This document shows, piece after piece, positions 52,716 through 61,374 of a stretch of 64,000 nucleotides of DNA. Each line of letters starts with the position of its first letter. The first letter of the stretch is position 1. Position numbers and translations under genes: made by a program. The notes beneath the pieces are model-generated. The model ran no database searches. It saw only the letters and a list, made by a program, of their open reading frames with translations, and had not been told where the DNA came from. Origin of the DNA: an uncultured Thermofilaceae archaeon (GTDB lineage Archaea > Thermoproteota > Thermoprotei > Thermofilales > Thermofilaceae); contig CALHPJ010000001.1 of NCBI GenBank assembly GCA_938036345.1, positions 62,001 through 126,000 on the forward strand, read 5' to 3'.

Positions 52716-54386
52716 GACCCTGCACCTGTCTAACAGCTCCCTTGCCCTCTGCCTGGCTTCGCTTGACACCATGTATAGCTCTGCACCTGTTAGCGAACCA
52801 TTGCCTATGTACTCCACTACCGCGGGGTCTATCCTGGGTAGGAGACCTATCTCCATTGCGTTGTACGGGTCCAGGTGGTATCCGAAGTCGCCCGCCACTA
52901 CGACCTTCTCCAGCTCGCGGAGCTCTACACCCAATTGCTTCATCGCGGATTTGGCCGCCAGCTTCACGGCGGCTACAGCCAGCTGAAGTTTACGTACGTC
53001 GGGTTGAGTTAACAGAACTCCGCGCTCTTCGTCAACCAGGAATGCCGTAACTCCGTTTACTTCCCTTACACCGGGTCCGCTGAGTAAGCGCCCCTGCCGG
53101 GTGAGCAATCCTTTCCTTAGGAGTTCAGCTAAGAGGTCCACGTAGCCTGATCCACATATCCCTCGAGGCGGCCCTCCGCCGATAACCTCGTACGCTGTCC
53201 TGCAGTCAAACCCTATATTCACCTTTTCTATAGCCCCTTCCACGGCCATCATACCCGAGTAAAGGCCCACACCCTCAAAAGCTGGCCCAGCCGGGGTTGA
53301 AGCCGCAATGTACTCGCTGCCTTTCTTTACGACGACCTCCCCGTTGGTTCCAACGTCGATTAGCATCGCGGTCCCATACTTGAATAACTCTGCAGCCAGG
53401 ATGTCACCGACCACGTCGCCCCCAATGTACCCCCCTAGGATGGGCAGTGACTCGACCTTGGCGCAAGGGCATGCCTTGAGGCCCAGCTCGCTGGCTTTTG
53501 CTTCAAGCCCTCTTCTGTAGACCGGTCTAAAGGGAAGGAAGCCGAGGGTTTTCGGGTTTACTCCGTAAAAAAGGTGGAGCATCACCGAGTTTCCAGCGAC
53601 GGTGACTCTGTAAATGCTGGAAGCCGGAACCTCCATTTCGTTTACAAGCTGGTTAACCGTGCCAATGACGCTCTCCTGAAGTTGCTTAACCCCGTCGGGG
53701 TGCACCAATGAGTAGTGTATCCTAGAGATCACATCTGAACCGAACCGAACCTGAGAGTTTAAGGTGGCCCGTTCGTCTACCAGCTCCCCGGTGGTTAAAT
53801 CTATCAGCGAAACCGCTACGCTGGTTGTACCCACGTCAACGGCTAACCCGAAACTCCTATAATCCTCAGCAAGGTCAAGCAACTCTCCTTCAGCTATAAC
53901 GGCTACCCTACTAGCCCCCTCTCTCGAGGCAGAGAGGGACATCTTATTTAGAGCCGCAGTTGTAGAATGGTTCACTTCAGCTCCTAGCTTCCGCAGAGTT
54001 GCGAGCAGCTCCTCCTCGACAGATTCCCCTCTGCTGGACACGTTTACGGGGACTAGGAGCAGGGGGCTTGAAACCCTTACGCTGGGTCTAACCCTGAACT
54101 TAAACACCTTTTTCTTGACCGCCAACTCAACCGTTGCATCGTCCATGATGTAGGCTTGGCATGCCAACCTCCACCCGTCGCGCAGCGCCTCTCCCAGCAA
54201 CCTCTTCTCTCGCTCGGTGGGTTCGCTAAGCCCGCCGGACTTCACTTTAACCCTACATAACCCGCATAACCCAAGTCCCCCACAGCCCGCTGCTGCGGGG
54301 ACCCCTTTCTCTCTCAAAATCTCGAGAAGGTTGGAGCCTGCGCTGACTTCGAAGCTGCCAATACCCTCGACCCCTAGCCTAGGCAC
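52659..54386 (-). CDS. RACo-like reductive activator of corrinoid protein (ASKHA/DUF4445 ferredoxin)
   Basis: 575 aa. N-terminal [2Fe-2S] ferredoxin with CGGLGLCGLC (C-x5-C-x2-C) and a later Cys in LACQA, a linker, then an actin-like ATPase-type region (GLAVDVGTTSVAVSLID, MLIDVGTNGEVVV, CGSGYVDLLAELL). This is the architecture of RACo/RamA-type activators, which reduce a corrinoid to Co(I) with ATP. The corrinoid-protein gene lies 40 bases away in the same direction, upstream, supporting the pairing. Confidence 0.9.
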   Translation of the reverse strand: MPRLGVEGIGSFEVSAGSNLLEILREKGVPAAAGCGGLGLCGLCRVKVKSGGLSEPTEREKRLLGEALRDGWRLACQAYIMDDATVELAVKKKVFKFRVRPSVRVSSPLLLVPVNVSSRGESVEEELLATLRKLGAEVNHSTTAALNKMSLSASREGASRVAVIAEGELLDLAEDYRSFGLAVDVGTTSVAVSLIDLTTGELVDERATLNSQVRFGSDVISRIHYSLVHPDGVKQLQESVIGTVNQLVNEMEVPASSIYRVTVAGNSVMLHLFYGVNPKTLGFLPFRPVYRRGLEAKASELGLKACPCAKVESLPILGGYIGGDVVGDILAAELFKYGTAMLIDVGTNGEVVVKKGSEYIAASTPAGPAFEGVGLYSGMMAVEGAIEKVNIGFDCRTAYEVIGGGPPRGICGSGYVDLLAELLRKGLLTRQGRLLSGPGVREVNGVTAFLVDEERGVLLTQPDVRKLQLAVAAVKLAAKSAMKQLGVELRELEKVVVAGDFGYHLDPYNAMEIGLLPRIDPAVVEYIGNGSLTGAELYMVSSEARQRARELLDRCRVLDVPRDEKAFIEELKLGW

Positions 54387-54426
54387 AGCTGGGCTCTCAG
54401 GGCTACCGTAAAAAACTTCCCTTAAT

Positions 54427-55089
54427 TTAGGTTTTTATACCTAGCAGCTCCTTACAGATCTTAACAGCCTTTACAGCATCTTCGCCGTAGGCGTCTGCGC
54501 CTATGCTTTTGGCATACTCCTCAGTTACAGCCGCCCCTCCCACTATGACCTTTACCTTATCCCTAATTCCGGCTTGCTTCAGTGCATCTATCACGTTTTT
54601 CATCTCGAGCATTGTTGTGGTAAGGAGGGCCGACATTCCAACGATATCGGCCTTATATTGCACCGCAGCTTCGACGAACTTCTCGGGCGGCACGTCCACT
54701 CCGAGGTCGATCACGTTGAACCCTGCGGCTCTGAGCATAGTGGCCACTATGCTTTTCCCTATATCGTGCAAGTCCCCCCTGACGGTGCCGATAACCACCG
54801 TACCCAGAACGCTTGCCGACCCCCCTCTTTTCTGAATTTCTGGAACCAGTATTTCATCCATTACCTCCTTGAAAAGGTCTCCTGCAACTACCAATTCCGC
54901 AAGGAAGAACTCACCTTTCTCGAACCTCCTGCCTGCCTCTTCCATAGCAGGTCTTAGTGAGTGTTCAATTACGTCGTTGGGAGACGCTCCCCCGCCTAAC
55001 GCTTCGCGTACAAGCCTTTTCACGCCATCGAAGTCGAATTCTAGGAACTTGCTTTTAATCGCATTATATACTTCCTCTAACGTTCGCAT
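54427..55089 (-). CDS. Corrinoid (cobalamin-binding) methyl-transfer protein
   Basis: 220 aa with the MtaC/MtbC layout: helical cap (about 1-85), then a Rossmann-like B12 domain carrying GDLHDIGKS (the DxHxxG motif, whose His coordinates cobalt), SALLT and GGAAV. Start at ATG 55089: the TATA-like ATTTATAT near 55117 lies 28 bases upstream, so an in-frame extension of about 70 codons would be non-transcribed and has non-coding character. Followed by the RACo-like gene. Its substrate methyltransferase is not nearby. Confidence 0.9.
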   Translation of the reverse strand: MRTLEEVYNAIKSKFLEFDFDGVKRLVREALGGGASPNDVIEHSLRPAMEEAGRRFEKGEFFLAELVVAGDLFKEVMDEILVPEIQKRGGSASVLGTVVIGTVRGDLHDIGKSIVATMLRAAGFNVIDLGVDVPPEKFVEAAVQYKADIVGMSALLTTTMLEMKNVIDALKQAGIRDKVKVIVGGAAVTEEYAKSIGADAYGEDAVKAVKICKELLGIKT

Positions 55090-55506
55090 CGAGCCAGCCT
55101 TTACGCTGGTCATATAAATCCTTATCAGCTCCGTACCTAGCTGAAAACTATGCACGCCGAGCTTGGCTCTACAAGGCGTGCCCCATTGAGGTGATGGGCA
55201 GATGCTGCGGAACTGCTTACCGCCACGCCAAGGGGGCTGAAGGCCAGGGTCGGCGAAAGGCTCGGAGCCGGTAAATTTCCTGCAAGAGACGGTAAACATT
55301 CTCTTAGCGCGTCACCCTCACGAATTGGACCTCTATGAGGAAACTTTTCGACCCGAAACCCCCTACTTGAGTCGAAGTGGAGACCGGGTTTAAGGGCGGA
55401 GGCAATTCCACGGTTATTCGAGCATGGCTCCGCCTATAATACTTTCACTCTACTTTCCCCTTCTCTTATAACGCCGGTGTTAACTAAATTCTTCCAGGTT
55501 GGAAGT
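55090..55506. other. Gene-free, strongly folded stretch between corrinoid and nrdD genes
   Basis: About 400 bases without a convincing gene. Notable inverted repeats: GCACGCC/GGCGTGC (about 55153-55181), CCCAT/ATGGG (about 55181-55199), TTCGAC/GTCGAA (about 55347-55376) and GGCGGAG/CTCCGCC (about 55394-55434). A tctcttataac box near 55465 fits nrdD. It may contain a structured RNA; fragments resembling RNase P or SRP occur but not in the right order. Confidence 0.45.
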
Positions 55507-57417
55507 ATGACGCTGAGCGAAGCTTTGGCTAGAAATAAACCCAGCACTATACGTGAGCTTGAAGAGGCTTACCTGAGGCGCGCGGACTGGGAAGTCAAAG
55601 AAAACGCTAACACTAATTTTAGCTATAGTAACTTCAGGAATTACCTTTTCGAAAAACTGATTAAGAGCAGGGAGGTGGTAGCTTCCTACTTACCTCTTGA
55701 AGCCGTTGAGATGCACTTCAGCGGCGACATTCATATACACAAGCTACCTGATAGCCTTTGGATACCCTACTGCACCGGATGGAGTTACCGGAGAATCCTG
55801 GAGTCGGGTTTAAGGACGCCAGGCGTAGTCAGCAGCCCCGCTAAGCACTTTGATACGGCGGTATCACACCTCGTGAACTTCCTTTTCATGGGGGCTCAGG
55901 AATTCACGGGAGCGCAAGCAACTAGCGCCTTCGATCTGTACGCGGCGCCCTTCGTCTCGAAAGATAGGCTAGAGCGCGCCAGGGTTAAGCAAGCCCTCCA
56001 AGGCATGCTTTTCGAGCTTAACTACCCAGCCAGAGCTGGGTATCAATCCCCCTTCACCAACATAACTCTGGTGTTGGATACAAGCGCCGGTTTCCTTGAG
56101 GGACCGGCGATCGTAGGCGGGAGGAAATACGGGTTGCTGGGGGATTTCGTTGGCGAGGCCCTCACGGTTGCCCGATGCCTGTTCGAACTGTATCTGGAGG
56201 GGGATGCCCTCAGCCAACCGTTTACTTTCCCCATCCCCACGTTAATGCTTACACGAAGTTTCGATTGGAACGGCAGCAGATGGGGAGAGCTCACAGACTT
56301 AATTTTCGAAACGTTAGCGAGGAGGGGGAGTGCCTACTTGCTAAACGGTTACACGAGTAACGTTGAAGCACTCTACGCGATGTGCTGCAGACTAACGATC
56401 GACGTTAACCATGCTTTGAACAATGGCGGCGACTTGAAGCTCAGCTACACGGATGCCGAAGACGCCTACGAGAGCTTCCTTAAAGCGAGGGAGGGGGGGA
56501 AAGCCTACGGAACTTGGGCTCTTCCCGACGCGACAGGCAGCATCGGCGTAGTTACGATTAACTTACCAAGGATCGCGGCTTTAAGTAAAGGGGAGTGGAG
56601 CGTGTTCGAGGAACTGCTGCTGGAGCGGCTTAGGAACGCGAGAGAAGTACTAAAGGCCTGGAGGGAAAGGTATAAGCGAAGCCTCAAAGCGGGCCTTATG
56701 CCTGTGTCGAAAGCCTACTTAGGTCACTTTAACCACCACTTTGGTACATTCGGTTTGATCGGTCTACCTGAAGCTGCGGCGAACTTTGTCCGGGATCCGA
56801 ATGCTTGGTTCAACGGCGACCTGAAGAGCCTGATCGACATTGAGCGGCGGATGGTGGAGTTCGTCCGGGAGTACGCGTCGGAGTGTGAAAGCGCCGACAG
56901 TTGTCTGTATAACGTGGAGGAGGTTCCCGGAGAGAGCACCGGTTACCGTTTAGCAGTCTTGGATCGAGAACTCTTCAAGGGCAGAAGCGACATCCTAATC
57001 CCCGGTGGCGATATTCCCTTCTACAGCAACTCGATCGCCCCCTACTATGTTCCCATCCCGCTGTACGAGAGAGCCATGCTGGAAGGGAATGTGCAGAGGG
57101 AGTTTACCGGTGGTGTAATGATGCATCTTTTCCTCGAGGAGCAGCCGGATGCGGAGGCGGTAAAGAGGCTTGTTCGCAGGATCGTGGAAAACACCGGCGT
57201 CGTCTACTTTTCTATCACACCGACAATCTCCGTCTGCCGATGGTGCGGTTGGAGCAGTGTGGGCACCTACTGGCAGTGCTTGAAGTGTGGAAGAGAAGCC
57301 GAAGTTTGGAGCAGGATTGTCGGGTACTATAGGCCGGTAAAACAGTGGAATCCAGGAAAGAAGACAGAATTTGAGCTAAGAAAACGGTATTCCGCAGCTG
57401 AGGTGGGCGGTTACTAG
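55507..57417 (+). CDS. nrdD: Anaerobic (class III) ribonucleotide reductase
   Basis: 636 aa glycyl-radical enzyme making deoxynucleotides without oxygen. Key parts: HFSGDIHIHKL, the substrate-binding region near MCCRLTIDVNHALNNGG, and the C-terminal CRWCG...CLKCG zinc site followed by RIVGYYRPVKQWNPG, where the Gly of VGY holds the radical. No ATP-cone domain is present. ATG at 55507 used; GTG 55477 is the longer alternative. Its activase NrdG follows 98 bases later. Confidence 0.95.
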   Translation: MTLSEALARNKPSTIRELEEAYLRRADWEVKENANTNFSYSNFRNYLFEKLIKSREVVASYLPLEAVEMHFSGDIHIHKLPDSLWIPYCTGWSYRRILESGLRTPGVVSSPAKHFDTAVSHLVNFLFMGAQEFTGAQATSAFDLYAAPFVSKDRLERARVKQALQGMLFELNYPARAGYQSPFTNITLVLDTSAGFLEGPAIVGGRKYGLLGDFVGEALTVARCLFELYLEGDALSQPFTFPIPTLMLTRSFDWNGSRWGELTDLIFETLARRGSAYLLNGYTSNVEALYAMCCRLTIDVNHALNNGGDLKLSYTDAEDAYESFLKAREGGKAYGTWALPDATGSIGVVTINLPRIAALSKGEWSVFEELLLERLRNAREVLKAWRERYKRSLKAGLMPVSKAYLGHFNHHFGTFGLIGLPEAAANFVRDPNAWFNGDLKSLIDIERRMVEFVREYASECESADSCLYNVEEVPGESTGYRLAVLDRELFKGRSDILIPGGDIPFYSNSIAPYYVPIPLYERAMLEGNVQREFTGGVMMHLFLEEQPDAEAVKRLVRRIVENTGVVYFSITPTISVCRWCGWSSVGTYWQCLKCGREAEVWSRIVGYYRPVKQWNPGKKTEFELRKRYSAAEVGGY

Positions 57418-57479
57418 CTTTGCCCGGTAAGTGTTGACAGGTGCCTTCGGGCATCCTTCACCCTTACCACTTTTATACC

Positions 57480-57509
57480 CCTCTTTCTCTGAAGTGCCGG
57501 AGAAAGAGG
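57480..57509 (+). promoter_or_regulatory. 10-bp inverted repeat before nrdG
   Basis: CCTCTTTCTC-N10-GAGAAAGAGG, a perfect dyad. The right arm overlaps the GAGG ribosome site of nrdG (ATG 57516), and it also lies just downstream of the box cttttatac (57469-57476). It may be an operator for a repressor, or an mRNA hairpin that hides the ribosome site. Confidence 0.6.
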
Positions 57510-57515
57510 TAGCCC

Positions 57516-58316
57516 ATGCCGATAGGGGTTGAAGACGAGTACTTGGTAGTGGGCGGGTGGAGAGAGGTTAGCTTAGTTGACGTATTAGGGCATGTATCTT
57601 TTACACTGTGGTTAAGCGGGTGCAATTTGAAGTGCCCGTGGTGTTCGAACTGTGATCTAGCTAAAGGGCTGATGGGTAAGAGGGTGCGGATTTCGGAAAT
57701 AGTTGAAAGGGTAAAAGAGGCAGAGACTTTTGTAGACTACTTTCACGTTACCGGGGGCGAACCAACGCTGCAGCTGGAAGCTTTGAAAACCCTGTTTTCA
57801 AAGCTCCGGGGGGAGACCGGGCTCCTGCTGAGCTTTGATACCAACGGCACTTTACCATCTGCGGTGGGCGAGTTATCGAAGTACGCCGAGCACGTAGCCA
57901 TAGATATCAAAGCCCCTCTAGGCAACCCCGCGCTCTACGCTAGGGTAGCAGGCGTTGAGAAAGAAGCTGGCGTCGAATTGGTTGAGAGGGTTAAGTCCAG
58001 CATCGAGGTAGCAGCAGCTAGCGCGCACTTCCTCGAGCTTAGGACTACGCTAGTTCCAGGGCTCCTCTCCTGTAGAGAAGTGATTCAGATAGCCAAGGAA
58101 GATTTAACTTCAATCCACAAAACGGGGGGGCGCCTAGTTTACGTGCTCCAGCAGTTTGTACCGTATGAGGGAGTTAAGGGCGACTACGCCCGCGTTCCGC
58201 CTACGCCATACGAGTACTTGGAAAACTGCGCTAAGGAAGTAGCGCGCTTTTTACGTGACTCCAGGTTTGAAGTGTACTTCAGGACCCTGGAAGCTGGCGC
58301 TAAGAGGGTGGCTTGA
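57516..58316 (+). CDS. nrdG: Anaerobic ribonucleotide reductase activase
   Basis: 266 aa radical-SAM protein, probably generating the glycyl radical on NrdD. It has the Cys motif SGCNLKCPWCSN (C-x3-C-x2-C) and the second radical-SAM patch HVTGGEPTLQLE. About 100 residues longer than minimal bacterial NrdG; the C-terminal part has no extra clusters. ATG at 57516, ribosome site GAGG. Confidence 0.93.
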   Translation: MPIGVEDEYLVVGGWREVSLVDVLGHVSFTLWLSGCNLKCPWCSNCDLAKGLMGKRVRISEIVERVKEAETFVDYFHVTGGEPTLQLEALKTLFSKLRGETGLLLSFDTNGTLPSAVGELSKYAEHVAIDIKAPLGNPALYARVAGVEKEAGVELVERVKSSIEVAAASAHFLELRTTLVPGLLSCREVIQIAKEDLTSIHKTGGRLVYVLQQFVPYEGVKGDYARVPPTPYEYLENCAKEVARFLRDSRFEVYFRTLEAGAKRVA

Positions 58317-58319
58317 ACC

Positions 58320-59774
58320 CTAGCGAATTTCTACGTAATTTTCTAGGTTTTTAACATATTTCGAAAATCGCGAGTCCGCGAGGAAAACCGCGGGTTCGGT
58401 ATCGGGTCTTCGCCAGGCACGGCCTATGCATTGGAGAGTCGTAGTCAGCATCGGGATATCCACAGCGGCTTTCAATGGGGCTTTCATTCCAGCTGCCCTG
58501 TACATCCTCGCTAGGCGGTCGCTAACTTCAGGGGGGAGGAAGGGCGCGCCAGCCATGATTACGGCATCCGCGGGGAGGTCAACTCCCTCGCCAAACCTCC
58601 CCCGAGCCTTTAACAGCAGTATTCCTTTCCAATCCAAGGGGGGTTCAGCCTCATAGTAGGTCGCTAGGGAAATCAGCTCCCTCGCAACCCTTTCGCTCGC
58701 CGCGAAAACCAAGACGCGTTCATAGTTCCTCGCCACATCAACTAGCAGTTTCTTATAACGTAGAACCATATGTGTGTTAAACTCATCGAACTTTGTTGTG
58801 ACATCGTCCACTATCGCTGCTTTCAGTTTCTTAGTCCATGGAATCTTTATCTCCGCATCAATCTGAAGGATGTTCTCCCCAACCTCCGGCATTGTTGCAC
58901 TGACCAGTACAGAAGGCCTAAAGCTGGGCAAGCCCTCCGGTTTGAACACAAGCACCTTTTCCCCCTCAACGTAAACGACCCCCTTGGTGAGCTCCAGAAG
59001 GGGACGCAGCCGGGCGTCCCCCTCCCTCAACCTCTCGAGGTACAGCTCCCTCAGCTCATTCACTTCGTTTTCGCTTAAGAAAAGGCTAATCTCCAAAGCA
59101 CCGTCTTTAACAGTGAGGTATCTTACCAGGGATTCGACCGCGCTAAGCAAGCGGTCACTAGCCCCAGCCTCCCTCAACGCAGCCGCCCCCTCGGCAAGCT
59201 TGAAGAGGGAGATGTGCGCTTCTCGAGGCATTAGCAGGTTGTGAGCTTCATCAACAACAACGCACCTGGCTTGATTCATCTTTCTGAAATAGCTTTGTAC
59301 ATAGATATCCGCCTCAGCGAAGTCTTGGGCGTAGTAGGGACACCATCTCTCCCTCTTACCTATCTTAACCAGCTCGATGTAAGAGGAGGCAACAAGGGGA
59401 AGGGAGGAGAAGGGTGGAAGCCTGGCGTAAGGGCACCGGTACCTCATATACTTGCAGAAGTCGTGGACCGCGCTGCCCAGCTTATCGGTCAGCGGGCAGG
59501 TTTTTTCCCTGCCCGCCGAGGTGAACGTCCTCAAGTTCCAGAAAGCTGCGTCGTCCCCTACACGTTTACCTAAGCTCAGACTCCTTCCCAGCCAGACAGC
59601 TGGAAGGAGGTCGCCTGTCTTCAGCGCAGCGAGCACTGTCATTGTCTTGCCCCAGCCGGTTGGTGCGCTGAGAAGAACCCTCTTCCCATTTGCGAGAAGT
59701 TCGGCGAGCCTGCCGGCGACCTCCTCTTGGCCCGGTCTAGGCGGAATCGGCCACTCGATACGCGGTATACCCAC
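58320..59774 (-). CDS. XPD/Rad3-like helicase
   Basis: 484 aa SF2 helicase of the XPD group. Walker A LSAPTGWGKTMTVL, motif II DEAHN, later LVSATMP and the C-terminal RAWRRPDTEP motif VI. Four Cys (TCPL, HDFC, RYRCPY, RWCPYY) lie in the usual place of the XPD Fe-S cluster between motif I and II. Shorter than typical archaeal XPD (about 550). GTG at 59774 is taken as start; the longer frame to 59873 would overlap the divergent pheS. It may act in nucleotide-excision repair beside the XPB at 21.5 kb. Confidence 0.9.
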   Translation of the reverse strand: MGIPRIEWPIPPRPGQEEVAGRLAELLANGKRVLLSAPTGWGKTMTVLAALKTGDLLPAVWLGRSLSLGKRVGDDAAFWNLRTFTSAGREKTCPLTDKLGSAVHDFCKYMRYRCPYARLPPFSSLPLVASSYIELVKIGKRERWCPYYAQDFAEADIYVQSYFRKMNQARCVVVDEAHNLLMPREAHISLFKLAEGAAALREAGASDRLLSAVESLVRYLTVKDGALEISLFLSENEVNELRELYLERLREGDARLRPLLELTKGVVYVEGEKVLVFKPEGLPSFRPSVLVSATMPEVGENILQIDAEIKIPWTKKLKAAIVDDVTTKFDEFNTHMVLRYKKLLVDVARNYERVLVFAASERVARELISLATYYEAEPPLDWKGILLLKARGRFGEGVDLPADAVIMAGAPFLPPEVSDRLARMYRAAGMKAPLKAAVDIPMLTTTLQCIGRAWRRPDTEPAVFLADSRFSKYVKNLENYVEIR

Positions 59775-59818
59775 GGAGAACTGGGAGCTTATAATTCGGT
59801 AACAGTCATGCAAGTTAA

Positions 59819-59827
59819 GGTTTAAAA
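59819..59827. promoter_or_regulatory. TATA box of pheS
   Basis: ggtttaaaaa, centred about 26 bases before the GTG of pheS (59849). The complementary strand also offers a box for the leftward helicase gene, with a leader of about 25 bases. Confidence 0.45.
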
Positions 59828-59848
59828 AACCCTTTCCTACACAGAGAG

Positions 59849-61372
59849 GTGGCGAAGGTGAATGGAGCGCCAATTTTAGTCTTGGGTGAGCGTCAGAAAA
59901 AAATTCTCGACTTGTGTGTAAACGGCTTCCGGGAGCTCGACGAGCTAGCGTCCGAGCTAGGGTGCAAAAGAGAGGATCTGATGCGAGATATAGAGGAGCT
60001 TAAGGCGAAGGGTTTAATAGAGGTTGATAGGAGCTCCGCGGAGAAAATCGAGCTAACGAAGGAGGGGCGCCAGTACATTAGAGCTGGGCTTCCGGAGGAA
60101 AGAGTCGCTGAGATTATAAGGGGGTTCGGCGAATTAGACCTAGGTTCGCTCCCCGAGGTACCTGGTCTCAGTGGAGATGAAGTGCGCATAGGGATAATGC
60201 ACTTGGCTAAAGCCGGAGCATTGAAGGTTGATGGAACCCGTGTGAAGATTGCGAATGAGGAAGCGCTTACAAGTGCTCTGATGCAGGCTTCGGAGCTTAA
60301 AAGGGCTCTAGAGGCTATAGCTGTAGGCGAGCCCCCCGAGAGGAAGCTTATCGAAGTGCTTAAGCGCAGGCGGATGGTTTCCATCAAAAAAGTATCCGAG
60401 CTAAGGGTGGGTCTTACGGATTCTGCTAAAAAGCTGCTGAGTGAGGGTATGGTAGTCGGTACAAGGTTGGTGACGGCGCTTACCCCCCAATTGATCGCGA
60501 GCGGCGAGTGGAGAAACGTGCAGTTTAAAAGTTACGATCTGTCGCTGCAGCCGCCCCGCCTGTATCCAGGCAGGAAGCATCCATACTTAGAGTTTCTCGA
60601 CTACGTAAGGGAGTTGCTTGTCGCCATGGGTTTTGAGGAAGTGAAAGGGCCCCACGTTGAATTGGAGCTGTGGAACTTTGACGCACTTTTCCAAGCCCAA
60701 GACCATCCAGCTAGGGAGATCCACGACACATTTTTCGTGAAATACCCAGCTATGGGCAGGGTAAGCGACCAGGATCTGCTGAGGAGAGTGGGGGAGGTTC
60801 ACGAGTTCGGCGGCGATACGGGTTCAAAGGGGTGGGGGTACAAGTGGGATCCTGCTAGGGCATTACGTTTAGTTCTCAGAACCCAGACAACTGCGGTTTC
60901 CGCCCGCACGTTGTACAAGAGAGGTGATGGAGAGTACAGGTGCTTCGCTCTAGATAGGGTTTTCAGACCGGAGAACCTCGACGCGAAGCATAGCATGGAG
61001 TTCTATCAGCTAGAGGGGATCATCGTTAGCCGGCACGTGACACTTAGGCATTTAGTGGGCTTCTTCCACGAGCTAGCTAAGGAGCTGGGGCTTGGCCCGG
61101 TGAAAATAAAACCGGCATACTTCCCCTTCACAGAGCCTAGCGTAGAAGGGTTTGTCAAGCACGAAAAGCTCGGATGGATGGAAGTATTCCCGGGCGGCAT
61201 GTTTAGACCCGAGGTTCTGCGACCATTGGGGGTTAAGGGGAGCAACGTAGCTGCCTGGGGTATAGGAATCGACAGGATAGCTATGATCGCGCTGGGCGTA
61301 GACGACATACGGCTGCTCTTCACCCAAGATTTGGATTTCCTGAGGAAGTGGCCTCCACCGATTAGGTGGTGA
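59849..61372 (+). CDS. pheS: Phenylalanyl-tRNA synthetase, alpha subunit
   Basis: 507 aa. N-terminal winged-helix region (about 1-160, with LDELASELGCKREDLMRDIE), then the class II core: motif 2 near FRPENLDAKHSMEFYQLEG, motif 3 as GIGIDRIAMIALG. Catalytic subunit of the alpha2-beta2 enzyme of archaeal type. The GTG at 59849 is leaderless with a box at 59819. The PheT gene begins 3 bases after the stop. Confidence 0.97.
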   Translation: MAKVNGAPILVLGERQKKILDLCVNGFRELDELASELGCKREDLMRDIEELKAKGLIEVDRSSAEKIELTKEGRQYIRAGLPEERVAEIIRGFGELDLGSLPEVPGLSGDEVRIGIMHLAKAGALKVDGTRVKIANEEALTSALMQASELKRALEAIAVGEPPERKLIEVLKRRRMVSIKKVSELRVGLTDSAKKLLSEGMVVGTRLVTALTPQLIASGEWRNVQFKSYDLSLQPPRLYPGRKHPYLEFLDYVRELLVAMGFEEVKGPHVELELWNFDALFQAQDHPAREIHDTFFVKYPAMGRVSDQDLLRRVGEVHEFGGDTGSKGWGYKWDPARALRLVLRTQTTAVSARTLYKRGDGEYRCFALDRVFRPENLDAKHSMEFYQLEGIIVSRHVTLRHLVGFFHELAKELGLGPVKIKPAYFPFTEPSVEGFVKHEKLGWMEVFPGGMFRPEVLRPLGVKGSNVAAWGIGIDRIAMIALGVDDIRLLFTQDLDFLRKWPPPIRW

Positions 61373-61374
61373 GC

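Noticed and set aside
55090-55299. N-terminal extension of the corrinoid protein
   Set aside because: The TATA-like ATTTATAT lies inside it, just before ATG 55089, and the extension lacks protein character.
55140-55310. RNase P RNA or SRP RNA
   Set aside because: Fragments such as GGAACTGCTTAC and CGGTAAAC occur, but their order and spacing are not those of either RNA.
59775-59873. Long N-terminus of the XPD-like helicase
   Set aside because: It would overlap pheS and shows no domain; the GTG at 59774 is more plausible.
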